Source of the DNA: Acidobacteriota bacterium
Lineage (GTDB): Bacteria; Acidobacteriota; Terriglobia; Bryobacterales; Bryobacteraceae
Direction: 5' to 3'
Assembly: GCA_018268935.1 (NCBI GenBank)
Contig: JAFDVS010000050.1
Span: 82,361 to 124,108, forward strand
Length of the DNA stretch: 41,748 nt
Shown here: positions 8,828 to 15,826 of the stretch, piece after piece
Layout of the letters: each line of letters opens with the position of its first letter
How positions within the stretch are numbered: the first letter of the stretch is position 1
The notes under the pieces: generated by a model
The model's database searches: none
Told to the model about the DNA's origin: nothing
What the model saw: the letters and a program-made list of their open reading frames with translations, nothing else
Translations under genes and position numbers: made by a program

Positions 8828-9376
8828 ATGCTGATGGAGGAATTGTTCCGGCGCGGGATCATGCGCATGGGGTATGCCACGGATGATCCATCGCGATTGA
8901 CCGGGCTGTTCAACCTGGAGCACATCGGGACACTTCCGGCGTTGCGGCGGGAGCAGATGCAACGGATGTTGTGGCTGGAAGGGGAATGGACGGCGGTGAA
9001 CAAAGTGCCGTCAACGGCGATGAACCCTGCGTATGCAGACCGGCAGGTGTATCGCTACCGGGTGTGCGATGGGGGCAACTGGATTTGCCTGGTGACGCGG
9101 GGCGGGGAACAGCGGCCGCATATCACCTACGATGCGTTCAGCGGGCAGTTTATGTATGTGTTGTCGGAGGGCGCGTTCGGTGTTTTGCGCTCGCCGGGGT
9201 GGGACGGAAACAGCATTGTGTTCACCGGCGAGATGACGATGATCGGGGTGAACTGTGTGTTGCGGCAGACGTGGACGAAAGAGAGCGACGATGCATTCGC
9301 TTTTGTCAACGAAGAGCGGTTGGCGGATGGGAGGTGGGGACTGGTGGATGAGTGGGAGTTTCGCCGGCGCTTCTGA
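8828..9376 (+). CDS. Conserved small protein, possibly DUF1579-like beta-barrel
   Basis: 182 residues, starting 3 bases after the FHA stop, so it is probably the last gene of the cell-wall/kinase operon. There is no signal peptide or membrane helix. After a helical start of ~45 residues it contains LWLEGEWTA, then alternating strands (HITYDAFSGQFMYVLSEGAFG, FTGEMTMIGV, LRQTWTKESDD), ending in EWEFRRRF. The WLEGEW start and the paired-strand pattern resemble lipocalin-like DUF1579 proteins, but I recognise this only weakly. The function is unknown. A second in-frame ATG two codons downstream is an equally good start. Confidence 0.75.
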   Translation: MLMEELFRRGIMRMGYATDDPSRLTGLFNLEHIGTLPALRREQMQRMLWLEGEWTAVNKVPSTAMNPAYADRQVYRYRVCDGGNWICLVTRGGEQRPHITYDAFSGQFMYVLSEGAFGVLRSPGWDGNSIVFTGEMTMIGVNCVLRQTWTKESDDAFAFVNEERLADGRWGLVDEWEFRRRF

Positions 9377-9643
9377 GGAACACGCGCAAAACGGAGCCCG
9401 CCCGCGCCTTGATGCGAACGCGTGTTCCTTCGGTATTGGCGGCGCGGAGCGTGCCCTTTGCGCTTTTGAGGAACTCGCCCGCACAACGCGCCGGGTCTAC
9501 AAGCGGCACACGAGTTCCTAAGCATGTTGGAAGACGCCCCGGCCTGTGCGGGCTTCTGAGGCGCTGCCGCTACCACGATCGGGTTACGGGATTGTCACCG
9601 CAAAAGGCAGTGCCGTTTTTCATACTATTAGGTATAGTTAACC
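9369..9643. repeat. Intergenic region with paired inverted repeats
   Basis: This non-coding stretch holds two similar inverted repeats. The first is an 11-base perfect pair, AGGAACACGCG at 9376-9386 and its complement CGCGTGTTCCT at 9419-9429. The second is a 9-base perfect pair, AGGAACTCG at 9469-9477 and CGAGTTCCT at 9511-9519. The left arms share GAGGAAC, and the right arms share GTTCCT. A direct repeat GCTTCTGAGG occurs at 9369-9378 and 9552-9561, the first copy straddling the stop codon of the previous gene. The arms could fold into large-loop hairpins that end the upstream operon or stabilise its mRNA. No poly-T tract follows, so a classic intrinsic terminator is not supported. Confidence 0.6.
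9633..9638 (+). promoter_or_regulatory. Candidate -10 box of a leaderless promoter
   Basis: TATAGT ends 5 bases before the first ATG and 8 before the second ATG of the GH16-like gene. There is no Shine-Dalgarno sequence. The box overlaps a small dyad, ATAC-TATTAG-GTAT. No clear -35 box is visible. Confidence 0.4.
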
Positions 9644-10693
9644 ATGATGAAGTGTAGCTGGGCGCTACTTCCTGTCTTCTTCTTTCATACGTCTTGTTCT
9701 TCTCCGCCAGGCATTGCGTTCACGACGGTTCCAGAAGCGGCAGCGGGAGGCAGTGCACGGATGGAAGAAGTTGCGGGCAAGGTACGGGGCGCATCGAAAG
9801 GGCAACGCGTGGTGCTGTTTGCGCGGAGTGGAATCTGGTGGGTGCAGCCGAAGTTTCGGGAGCCTTTCACGGCGATTGAGGCGGATGGATCGTGGAAGAG
9901 CCGCATCCACCTGGGAACGGAGTATGCGGCGCTGCTGGTGGATGAGCAGTATGTGGCCCCACGCACAACGGATGTGCTGCCGGAGCATGGGGGCGGTGTG
10001 CTGGCGATGGTGAGAGCGCCGGGGAGGAATGCCGAGAAGTTCCAGGCCACAGCGAAGCCGAAGACGGTTTCCTTCAGTGGATATGAATGGGACGTGGTGC
10101 AGGAGCAGACGGACAGCGCGGGAGTGATGCATCAGAACTCCGCTTCGAACGTATGGACGGATGACGAAGGGCGGCTGCATATGCGAATCCGCCGTGAGGG
10201 AGAAGAGTGGCTATGCTCCGAGGTGAGCCTGCGGCGGAGCCTGGGATACGGCAGGTACAGTTTTGTGTTGAGCCAGGCGCCGGTGCTGGAGCCTGGAACG
10301 GTGTTAGGGATGTTCACGTGGGATCCACTAGAAGCGGGGCAGAATCACCGTGAGATCGATGTGGAGTTGAGCCAGTGGGGCGATCCGAAGAGCAAGAACG
10401 CGCAGTTCGTGATTCAACCCTACTACGTACCTGCAAACGTATTTCGTTTTCAAGCGCAGGGTGGGCCGGCGACGCATTCATTTCAATGGGAAGCGGAACG
10501 GGTGTCGTTCCAATCCGTGAGCCGGCCGGCGGGAGCGGCGCCGCGGACGATTGCGGAACACGTATTCAGTTCGGGTATTCCCGCTCCGGGAGGAGAGCGG
10601 GTTCACATCAATCTCTACGTATTCGGCAAGACGCGCACGCCGCAGAAGAAGGGCGTTGAGGTAGTCATTGACAAATTCGAATACCTGCCGTGA
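9644..10693 (+). CDS. GH16-like secreted lipoprotein
   Basis: 349 residues, with ATG codons at 9644 and 9647. The N-terminus is a lipoprotein signal: a hydrophobic stretch ending in HTSC at residue 18. Residues ~40-130 form a beta domain (SGIWWVQPKF, FTAIEADGSW) often seen before GH16 or related domains. The C-terminal half is concanavalin-like. It has EIDVE at 237-241, the GH16 nucleophile/acid-base motif in its short ExDxE form, preceded by GMFTWDP and followed by VIQPYY; it ends VVIDKFEYLP. GH16 enzymes cut beta-1,3/1,4 glucans or galactans, and the substrate here cannot be predicted. The next gene, a sensor kinase, starts 1 base after the stop, so the two are coupled. Confidence 0.82.
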   Translation: MMKCSWALLPVFFFHTSCSSPPGIAFTTVPEAAAGGSARMEEVAGKVRGASKGQRVVLFARSGIWWVQPKFREPFTAIEADGSWKSRIHLGTEYAALLVDEQYVAPRTTDVLPEHGGGVLAMVRAPGRNAEKFQATAKPKTVSFSGYEWDVVQEQTDSAGVMHQNSASNVWTDDEGRLHMRIRREGEEWLCSEVSLRRSLGYGRYSFVLSQAPVLEPGTVLGMFTWDPLEAGQNHREIDVELSQWGDPKSKNAQFVIQPYYVPANVFRFQAQGGPATHSFQWEAERVSFQSVSRPAGAAPRTIAEHVFSSGIPAPGGERVHINLYVFGKTRTPQKKGVEVVIDKFEYLP

Positions 10694-10694
10694 C

Positions 10695-13600
10695 ATGCTG
10701 ATTTCCGCCGTCATCCGGTGTGCCGTGCTGGCGTGCGTTGTGCTTGCGGCGCAGCAGGCGGTGTGGGGCGTGGATCCGAATCGCAGTATGTCGCAATATG
10801 TACGGGAGCGTTGGGAACCGGAGGCGGGATTTCCCAAGGGATCTGTGTATGCGATCAGCCAGACCAACGATGGGTATCTGTGGATAGGCGCAGACCGGAG
10901 CCTGGTGCGATTCGATGGTTCGACCTTCAAACTGATACCGGTGGCAGGCGGAGGGTTGCCTCCACTGGCTCCGGTGCTGGGCCTGTTGTGCGATAACGAT
11001 GGGACACTTTGGATTCAACTGCGCAGGCCCACCTTGTTGCGATTGCACAACGGCAAGTTTGAGGATGCGCTGGAGGCATTCGATCAACAATTGCACAGCA
11101 TCGCGGCGATGGCGAAGTCCAACGATGGGGCACTGTTGTTGTGGAATCTGCACGGCGAACCGAAGGCTTACCACGTGCGGGGGAACCGGGTGCAGTTGAT
11201 CGCCGAACCGCAGGCGTTTCCGCGCTCGCCGGTGCTGACGATGGCGCAAGGCACGAACGGGGAGCTTTGGGTTGGCACGCGGGATTCCGGATTGTTCCGC
11301 ATCGAGAAGAACAGAGTGGAGGCGATCACAGACGGGCTACCGGACCGGAAGGTGAACGCGCTGGCGATGGGCGAAAAGGGTGAGATGTGGGTGGGTACGG
11401 ATGCGGGTGTGGTGCGTTGGGACGGGCGGCGACTGACGGCGGCTGGTGTGCCTCGCGAACTGGATGGAGTGCAGGCGCTGTCGATGCTGGTGGATCGTGA
11501 TGAGAATTTGTGGGTAGGGACGAATTCTCACGGGTTGTTCCGAGTGAACGGAGGAGTAGCCGATTCATTTCCGCGGTCCACGGACGAGGTGAAGCGGCCG
11601 GAGGCGGTGACGGCGCTGTTTGAAGATCGTGAGGGGAGTATCTGGGCGGCCGATGGAAGAGGGCTGGAGTGCATTCGCGACAGCGTCTTCGTTAGCTACT
11701 CGGCACCGGAGGGCCTGCAAACGGATGGCAGCAACCCGCTGTATGTGGACAGGGCGTCGCGCGTGTGGTTCTCTCCGATGACGGGCGGATTGCATTGGTT
11801 TCAGCGTGGAAAGAAGGGCCGTGTTTCCAATGATGGGTTGGATAGCGACATGGTGTATTCGATTGCGGGAGACGGTGGTGAACTGTGGCTTGGGCGGCAG
11901 AAGGGCGGGCTGACGCATCTCCGCGTTGCTGGCGGTTCGGTGGCAATGAAGACGTATACGCAGGCGCAGGGGCTGGCTCAGAATACGGTTTACTCGGTTC
12001 ATCGCGCGCGCGATGGAAGTGTGTGGGCTGGAACTGTGAGCGGCGGAGTCAGCCGGCTGTTGGAGGGGCGGTTCACAACATTCACGAATCGGGACGGGCT
12101 GGTTTCGAACACTGTTGTTTCGATATTGGAGAGTGCGGATGGGGCGCTGTGGTTTGCGACGCCGGATGGGCTGAGTTCCTATCGTAATGGGCATTGGCGG
12201 TCGTACCGGATGAAGGATGGACTGGCGGCGAACGATGTGAATTGTCTTTTTGAAGATAGCGAGGGCGTGCTGTGGGCCGGAACTTCGGGAGGGCTTTCGG
12301 TGCTGCGGGGCGATGCTCGATTTCGAGTACTCTCCAGCGGGCCTGGATTTTTACGAGAGCCAATTCTTGGGATTGAGGCGGACCGCTTTGGGGCATTGTG
12401 GATATCGGGTGCGAATCATGTATTTCGTGCCGATCGAAAGAAGCTGCTGGAAGGGCGGCTGGGCGATGGAGATGTTCGCGAGTACGGGCAAGCGGACGGG
12501 TTGCGCGGAGTGGAGGGGGTGAAACGGCACCGTTCGCTGGTGAGCGATTCGCGAGGCAGAGTGTGGTTTTCGCTCAATCGTGGAATCTCGGTGGTGGATC
12601 CGGCAAGGCTGCGGAACGAGTCGGCGCCTGCGCTGGTCCGGGTGGAGCGCATTCTGATGGACGGGCAGCCTGTGGGGATACAGGATCCGGTGCATATTCC
12701 CGGTGGAACCAGGCGCATCACGCTTGGCTATCGCGGACTGAGCCTCTCCATGCGCGAGCGCGTGCGGTTTCGCTATCAACTGACCGGGCTGGATGCGACG
12801 TGGAACGAGCCGGTGACGGCGAGGGAAGCCGTGTACACGAATCTTGGTCCAGGGAGCTATCAATTCCGGGTGATTGCGGCGAATCCCGATGGTGTATGGA
12901 GCCCGGTGGAAGCATCGCTGTCGTTTGCCGTAGACCCGTTGTACTGGCAGACGTGGTGGTTTCGAACGGCTATCGTGCTGGCGGCGGTGCTGGGGCCCGT
13001 GGCGCTGTACCGGCTGCGATTGCGCCAAGTGACGGCGCGAATGAATCTTCGCTTTGAGGAGCGCCTTGCCGAGCGCAACCGGATTGCGCAGGAACTTCAC
13101 GATACGTTGTTGCAGGGATTCATCAGCGCCTCAATGCAAGTGCATCTGGCCAAGGACAGGCTGCCCGAGGAATCGAAGGAGAGGAGCATGCTGAGCCGGG
13201 CCACGGAACTGATGGGTCAGGTGATATTGGAAGGAAGGAACACGGTGCGAGGGTTACGGTCATCGCAGGATGCAGGGCAGGATCTGGAGCATGCCTTCAC
13301 TCGTGTACCGCAAGAATTCGGGCAATTGGCGAGTGACGCGAGTGCGTTTCGGGTGATTGTGGAAGGGGAACCGCGGCGGCTGCACCCGATGATCCGCGAT
13401 GAGGTTTACCGGATGGGAAGAGAAGCGCTGCTGAATGCGTTTCGTCATTCGCGGGCGGACAAGGTTGAACTGGAAATGAAGTATCAGGAGCGGAGCCTGA
13501 CGCTGTGTATCCGCGACAATGGCTGCGGGATTGATCCACAGATACTGCGATCGGGGCGGGAGGGGCATTGGGGGCTTTCGGGGATGAGGGAACGGTCGGA

Positions 13601-13772
13601 GCGGATGGGGGCGGAGTTTCACGTTTACAGCAGTGCGGGAGGAGGCACTGAGATTCTTTTCACAATCCCGGGGCGTGTGGCCTACGGGGACTATCGCCAG
13701 CGGACATTTCGATTCGTGCCGTATCTGGGACGAGGGAAGCGGAAAACGAAGGACGTGGAAACCGATGATTGA
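10695..13772 (+). CDS. Two-component propeller sensor histidine kinase (NarL-type)
   Basis: 1025 residues from the ATG at 10695, 1 base after the GH16 stop; it gives a normal signal peptide (LISAVIRCAVLACVVLAAQQ). The periplasmic part is a double beta-propeller of repeats such as GYLWIGADRSLVRFDG, GELWVGTRDSGLFRI and GEMWVGTDAGVVRWDG, followed by a Y_Y_Y domain (~660-745). A membrane helix at ~755-775 leads to a HisKA_3 dimerisation domain with H802 in IAQELHDTLLQG. The HATPase domain has EALLNAFRHS, DNGCGI and GLSGMRER. Propeller sensors of this type bind oligosaccharides in Bacteroidota hybrid systems. Here there is no receiver or DNA-binding domain, and no response regulator nearby, so the partner is elsewhere. 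Sensing a glycan released by the coupled GH16 protein is an inference. Confidence 0.93.
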   Translation: MLISAVIRCAVLACVVLAAQQAVWGVDPNRSMSQYVRERWEPEAGFPKGSVYAISQTNDGYLWIGADRSLVRFDGSTFKLIPVAGGGLPPLAPVLGLLCDNDGTLWIQLRRPTLLRLHNGKFEDALEAFDQQLHSIAAMAKSNDGALLLWNLHGEPKAYHVRGNRVQLIAEPQAFPRSPVLTMAQGTNGELWVGTRDSGLFRIEKNRVEAITDGLPDRKVNALAMGEKGEMWVGTDAGVVRWDGRRLTAAGVPRELDGVQALSMLVDRDENLWVGTNSHGLFRVNGGVADSFPRSTDEVKRPEAVTALFEDREGSIWAADGRGLECIRDSVFVSYSAPEGLQTDGSNPLYVDRASRVWFSPMTGGLHWFQRGKKGRVSNDGLDSDMVYSIAGDGGELWLGRQKGGLTHLRVAGGSVAMKTYTQAQGLAQNTVYSVHRARDGSVWAGTVSGGVSRLLEGRFTTFTNRDGLVSNTVVSILESADGALWFATPDGLSSYRNGHWRSYRMKDGLAANDVNCLFEDSEGVLWAGTSGGLSVLRGDARFRVLSSGPGFLREPILGIEADRFGALWISGANHVFRADRKKLLEGRLGDGDVREYGQADGLRGVEGVKRHRSLVSDSRGRVWFSLNRGISVVDPARLRNESAPALVRVERILMDGQPVGIQDPVHIPGGTRRITLGYRGLSLSMRERVRFRYQLTGLDATWNEPVTAREAVYTNLGPGSYQFRVIAANPDGVWSPVEASLSFAVDPLYWQTWWFRTAIVLAAVLGPVALYRLRLRQVTARMNLRFEERLAERNRIAQELHDTLLQGFISASMQVHLAKDRLPEESKERSMLSRATELMGQVILEGRNTVRGLRSSQDAGQDLEHAFTRVPQEFGQLASDASAFRVIVEGEPRRLHPMIRDEVYRMGREALLNAFRHSRADKVELEMKYQERSLTLCIRDNGCGIDPQILRSGREGHWGLSGMRERSERMGAEFHVYSSAGGGTEILFTIPGRVAYGDYRQRTFRFVPYLGRGKRKTKDVETDD

Positions 13773-13947
13773 AGATCTTCGCCTTCAGGGGGCTAAATCT
13801 CTGGGGAAACGGAGGGTTTGAAGGCAGCCACCCGAAAGAGGTAGGCGCAGGTAACTGGAAATGGAGTTTCGCGATGGGCTGAATTGTCGTAAGTTAACGT
13901 AGCGCGGATTATTCGAGCTGCGCGGAGAAGCGAGGCATTGCGTCCTG
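13773..13947. other. Non-coding spacer, no recognised element
   Basis: 175 bases between the histidine kinase and the DoxX-like gene. An imperfect hairpin GCCACC-CGAAAGA-GGTAGGC lies in the middle. I compared it by eye with known riboswitch cores and found no match. No tRNA or obvious terminator is visible. Confidence 0.4.
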
Positions 13948-14349
13948 TTGCGCCGATTGTTTACTTCCTTTCCAGGCGGGGTGGCCGGGTCGGCACTCCT
14001 GCTGTTGCGGGCTGTTTCCGGGCTGTTATTTGTTCGGGAGGGGTTCTCGTTTTTTCGCCAAGTGGACGCGTCTGCCTCGACACTGGTGGCGGGGCTGGTG
14101 GTGGTGGGAACGCTGCTCGTCATCGGGTTGATGACGCCTCTTTCGGGGGGGGCGGGTGCGTTGATTGTTGGGGCGGTGGCGGCGGGTTTTGTCGAGGCGC
14201 CGGTGACTGCCGTGTTCCAGCCGGGCGTGTCCGCGCTGTTACTGGAGAGTATGCTGATCGCGTTGTTATTGCAGGGGCCGGGCGCATACTCAGTGGATGC
14301 ACGTTTGTTCGGGCGGCGGGAAATCATCATTCCGCTGCGATGGGAGTAA
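13948..14349 (+). CDS. DoxX-like membrane protein
   Basis: 133 residues with about four membrane helices (ALLLLRAVSGLLFVREG, LVAGLVVVGTLLVIGL, a Gly/Ala-rich third, ALLLESMLIALLLQGPG). The LLRxxxGxxFxxxG start and the GPGAYSVDARLFGRR ending fit the DoxX family, which is small, membrane-bound and biochemically diverse. The frame has no ATG. TTG at 13948 is the most upstream plausible start, with GCGAGG about 11 bases before it, and no earlier in-frame start exists before the stop at 13900. It stands alone, 51 bases before the phosphoesterase gene. The exact role is unknown. Confidence 0.75.
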   Translation: MRRLFTSFPGGVAGSALLLLRAVSGLLFVREGFSFFRQVDASASTLVAGLVVVGTLLVIGLMTPLSGGAGALIVGAVAAGFVEAPVTAVFQPGVSALLLESMLIALLLQGPGAYSVDARLFGRREIIIPLRWE

Positions 14350-14400
14350 GCTTGGGGCCGGTGCTGGTTGTTGAAAGTGTGGTCAACTGCAGAATAGGCT

Positions 14401-15609
14401 ATGAGAGCTTTTGCAATTTTGCTGGTCTACCTGGTGTGGGGAATTCCGGTCTTTTGCGCCCGCCCGGTGCGCGTGTACGTGGGAGCGCTGGATGAGCATA
14501 GTGTGACGCTGGCGTGGGGGCGTGCGGACGGAACTGCGAGCAATACGATTGGCTATGGGGCGGCGACGATGCCTGCCACGGTGCGGATGGCAGGCAAGGA
14601 GCATCAGGCAAAGGGCAATTGGATTCGCGTGGAAGGACTGAACGCGGACACGGAGTATGCGTATGAAGTGGAAGCAGGCGGCGTTGTGGTGGGTAAAGGC
14701 GTAGTGCGCACGTGGCCGGAGAAATCGGATGAGTTGACGTTCTTTGTGATTGGAGACTGGGGCACGGGCAAGGCTCGGCAGCGGGCTTTGGGCAAGCGGA
14801 TGGAAGAAGAACGCGAGGCGCGGGCGGGGAAGGGGCAACCGGTTCGTTTCGTGCTGACGACGGGGGACAACATCTATTCGGGTGGGGCTCGCGATGCGGA
14901 TTGGGATGGCAAGTTTTTCGAGCCCTTTGGCTCCACGCTGGCGGCCATTCCGTTCTATGCGACGTTGGGGAATCACGATGGAAATGAAAGCGAGCAGGGT
15001 GGGGATTTGCCGGTGTATCTCGACAATTTCTTCTTTCCTGGTGGATCGCCTGCGCGTTGGTATTCTTTTCGCTTTGGTGGGCTGGCTGAGTTTTTCGCGA
15101 TGGATTCGACGAAGAACCAGTGGCCGGGTGCGAAGGCGGCTGCGTATCTGGAAGGCGGGGAGCAATCGCGGTGGTTGCGCGGTGCATTACGGCGGGATCC
15201 ACTGCCGTGGCGGATTGCGGTGTTGCATCATCCGCTGTTTACGGCGGGGCCATCGCACGGGGCGGCATTGGAGGAATTGCGGCATTGGTTTGGGGAATGG
15301 AAGAAGGGCGGGGTTTCGGCCGTGTTTGCCGGGCATGAACATAATTTGCAGTTTTCGGAGAGGTCAGAAGCGACCGGGGGGATGCAATTTGTAGTCTCAG
15401 GCGCGGGTGGAAAGCTGCGTGGCGGCAAAGTGTTGAAGCGGATGAAGGCGGAACATATCGCGGGGTGGAGCGCGCAGCCGCACTTTCTTGTTGTGGAGAT
15501 TTATGGGGGGACAATGCGGATTACTCCGGTTGGGGAACAGGGGATCACCGTGCGGGGGCCGGCGGGGGATGTGCTGGCGCTTCCTTGGGTGGTGGTGAAT
15601 GGGAGATAG
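14401..15609 (+). CDS. Secreted PAP-like metallophosphoesterase
   Basis: 402 residues with a signal peptide (FAILLVYLVWGIPVFCA). Residues ~20-105 are a fibronectin-III-like purple acid phosphatase N-terminal domain (VTLAWGRADG, VEGLNADTEYAYEV). The calcineurin-like phosphoesterase domain shows its metal motifs in order: GDWG, GDNIY, GNHD, LHHPLF and GHEHN. All expected metal ligands are present, so it should be an active two-metal phosphatase acting outside the cytoplasm. The length and order match bacterial PAP-like phosphatases. The physiological substrate is unknown. The tRNA gene lies 39 bases downstream. Confidence 0.92.
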   Translation: MRAFAILLVYLVWGIPVFCARPVRVYVGALDEHSVTLAWGRADGTASNTIGYGAATMPATVRMAGKEHQAKGNWIRVEGLNADTEYAYEVEAGGVVVGKGVVRTWPEKSDELTFFVIGDWGTGKARQRALGKRMEEEREARAGKGQPVRFVLTTGDNIYSGGARDADWDGKFFEPFGSTLAAIPFYATLGNHDGNESEQGGDLPVYLDNFFFPGGSPARWYSFRFGGLAEFFAMDSTKNQWPGAKAAAYLEGGEQSRWLRGALRRDPLPWRIAVLHHPLFTAGPSHGAALEELRHWFGEWKKGGVSAVFAGHEHNLQFSERSEATGGMQFVVSGAGGKLRGGKVLKRMKAEHIAGWSAQPHFLVVEIYGGTMRITPVGEQGITVRGPAGDVLALPWVVVNGR

Positions 15610-15631
15610 GGCGGGAATTGGGGTTTCGTGC

Positions 15632-15637
15632 TACATT
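15632..15637 (+). promoter_or_regulatory. Candidate -10 box for the tRNA gene
   Basis: TACATT ends 11 bases before the mature 5' end of the tRNA. It matches a TANNNT -10 box. No convincing -35 box is seen. Confidence 0.35.
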
Positions 15638-15648
15638 CGATACGACGT

Positions 15649-15724
15649 GGGCCCTTAGCACAGCGGTTAGTGCAGCGGACTCATAATCCGTTGGTCGTAG
15701 GTTCAAATCCTACAGGGCCCACCA
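15649..15724 (+). tRNA. ileX: tRNA-Ile2 (CAU anticodon, lysidine-modified type)
   Basis: A 76-base cloverleaf. The acceptor stem pairs GGGCCCT with AGGGCCC, the D arm is GCAC-AGCGGTTA-GTGC, the anticodon stem GCGGA/TCCGT encloses the loop CTCATAA, and the T arm contains GGTTCAAATCC. CCA is encoded at 15722-15724. CAU anticodons belong to Met or Ile2. The overall sequence follows E. coli tRNA-Ile2 closely (CCCTTAGC start, GGTTAG loop, TTGGTCG variable region), so it most likely reads AUA after TilS converts C34 to lysidine. An elongator tRNA-Met is the alternative. Confidence 0.9.
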
Positions 15725-15826
15725 CATCTCTCCCGCGGGAATTTTCCAGCTTCCTTTCGCGATACAAAGCCAAGCAGTATCTCAATCCGGCCGGATTGTA
15801 AGATCCCTGCTGAATTCCAAGGGGGC

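Noticed and set aside
13773..13947. Riboswitch-like leader before the DoxX-like gene
   Set aside because: There is a small imperfect hairpin, but no match by eye to known riboswitch cores. A covariance search would be needed.
15649..15724. tRNA gene as an integration site
   Set aside because: No integrase, no repeat of the tRNA 3' end and no change in composition downstream.
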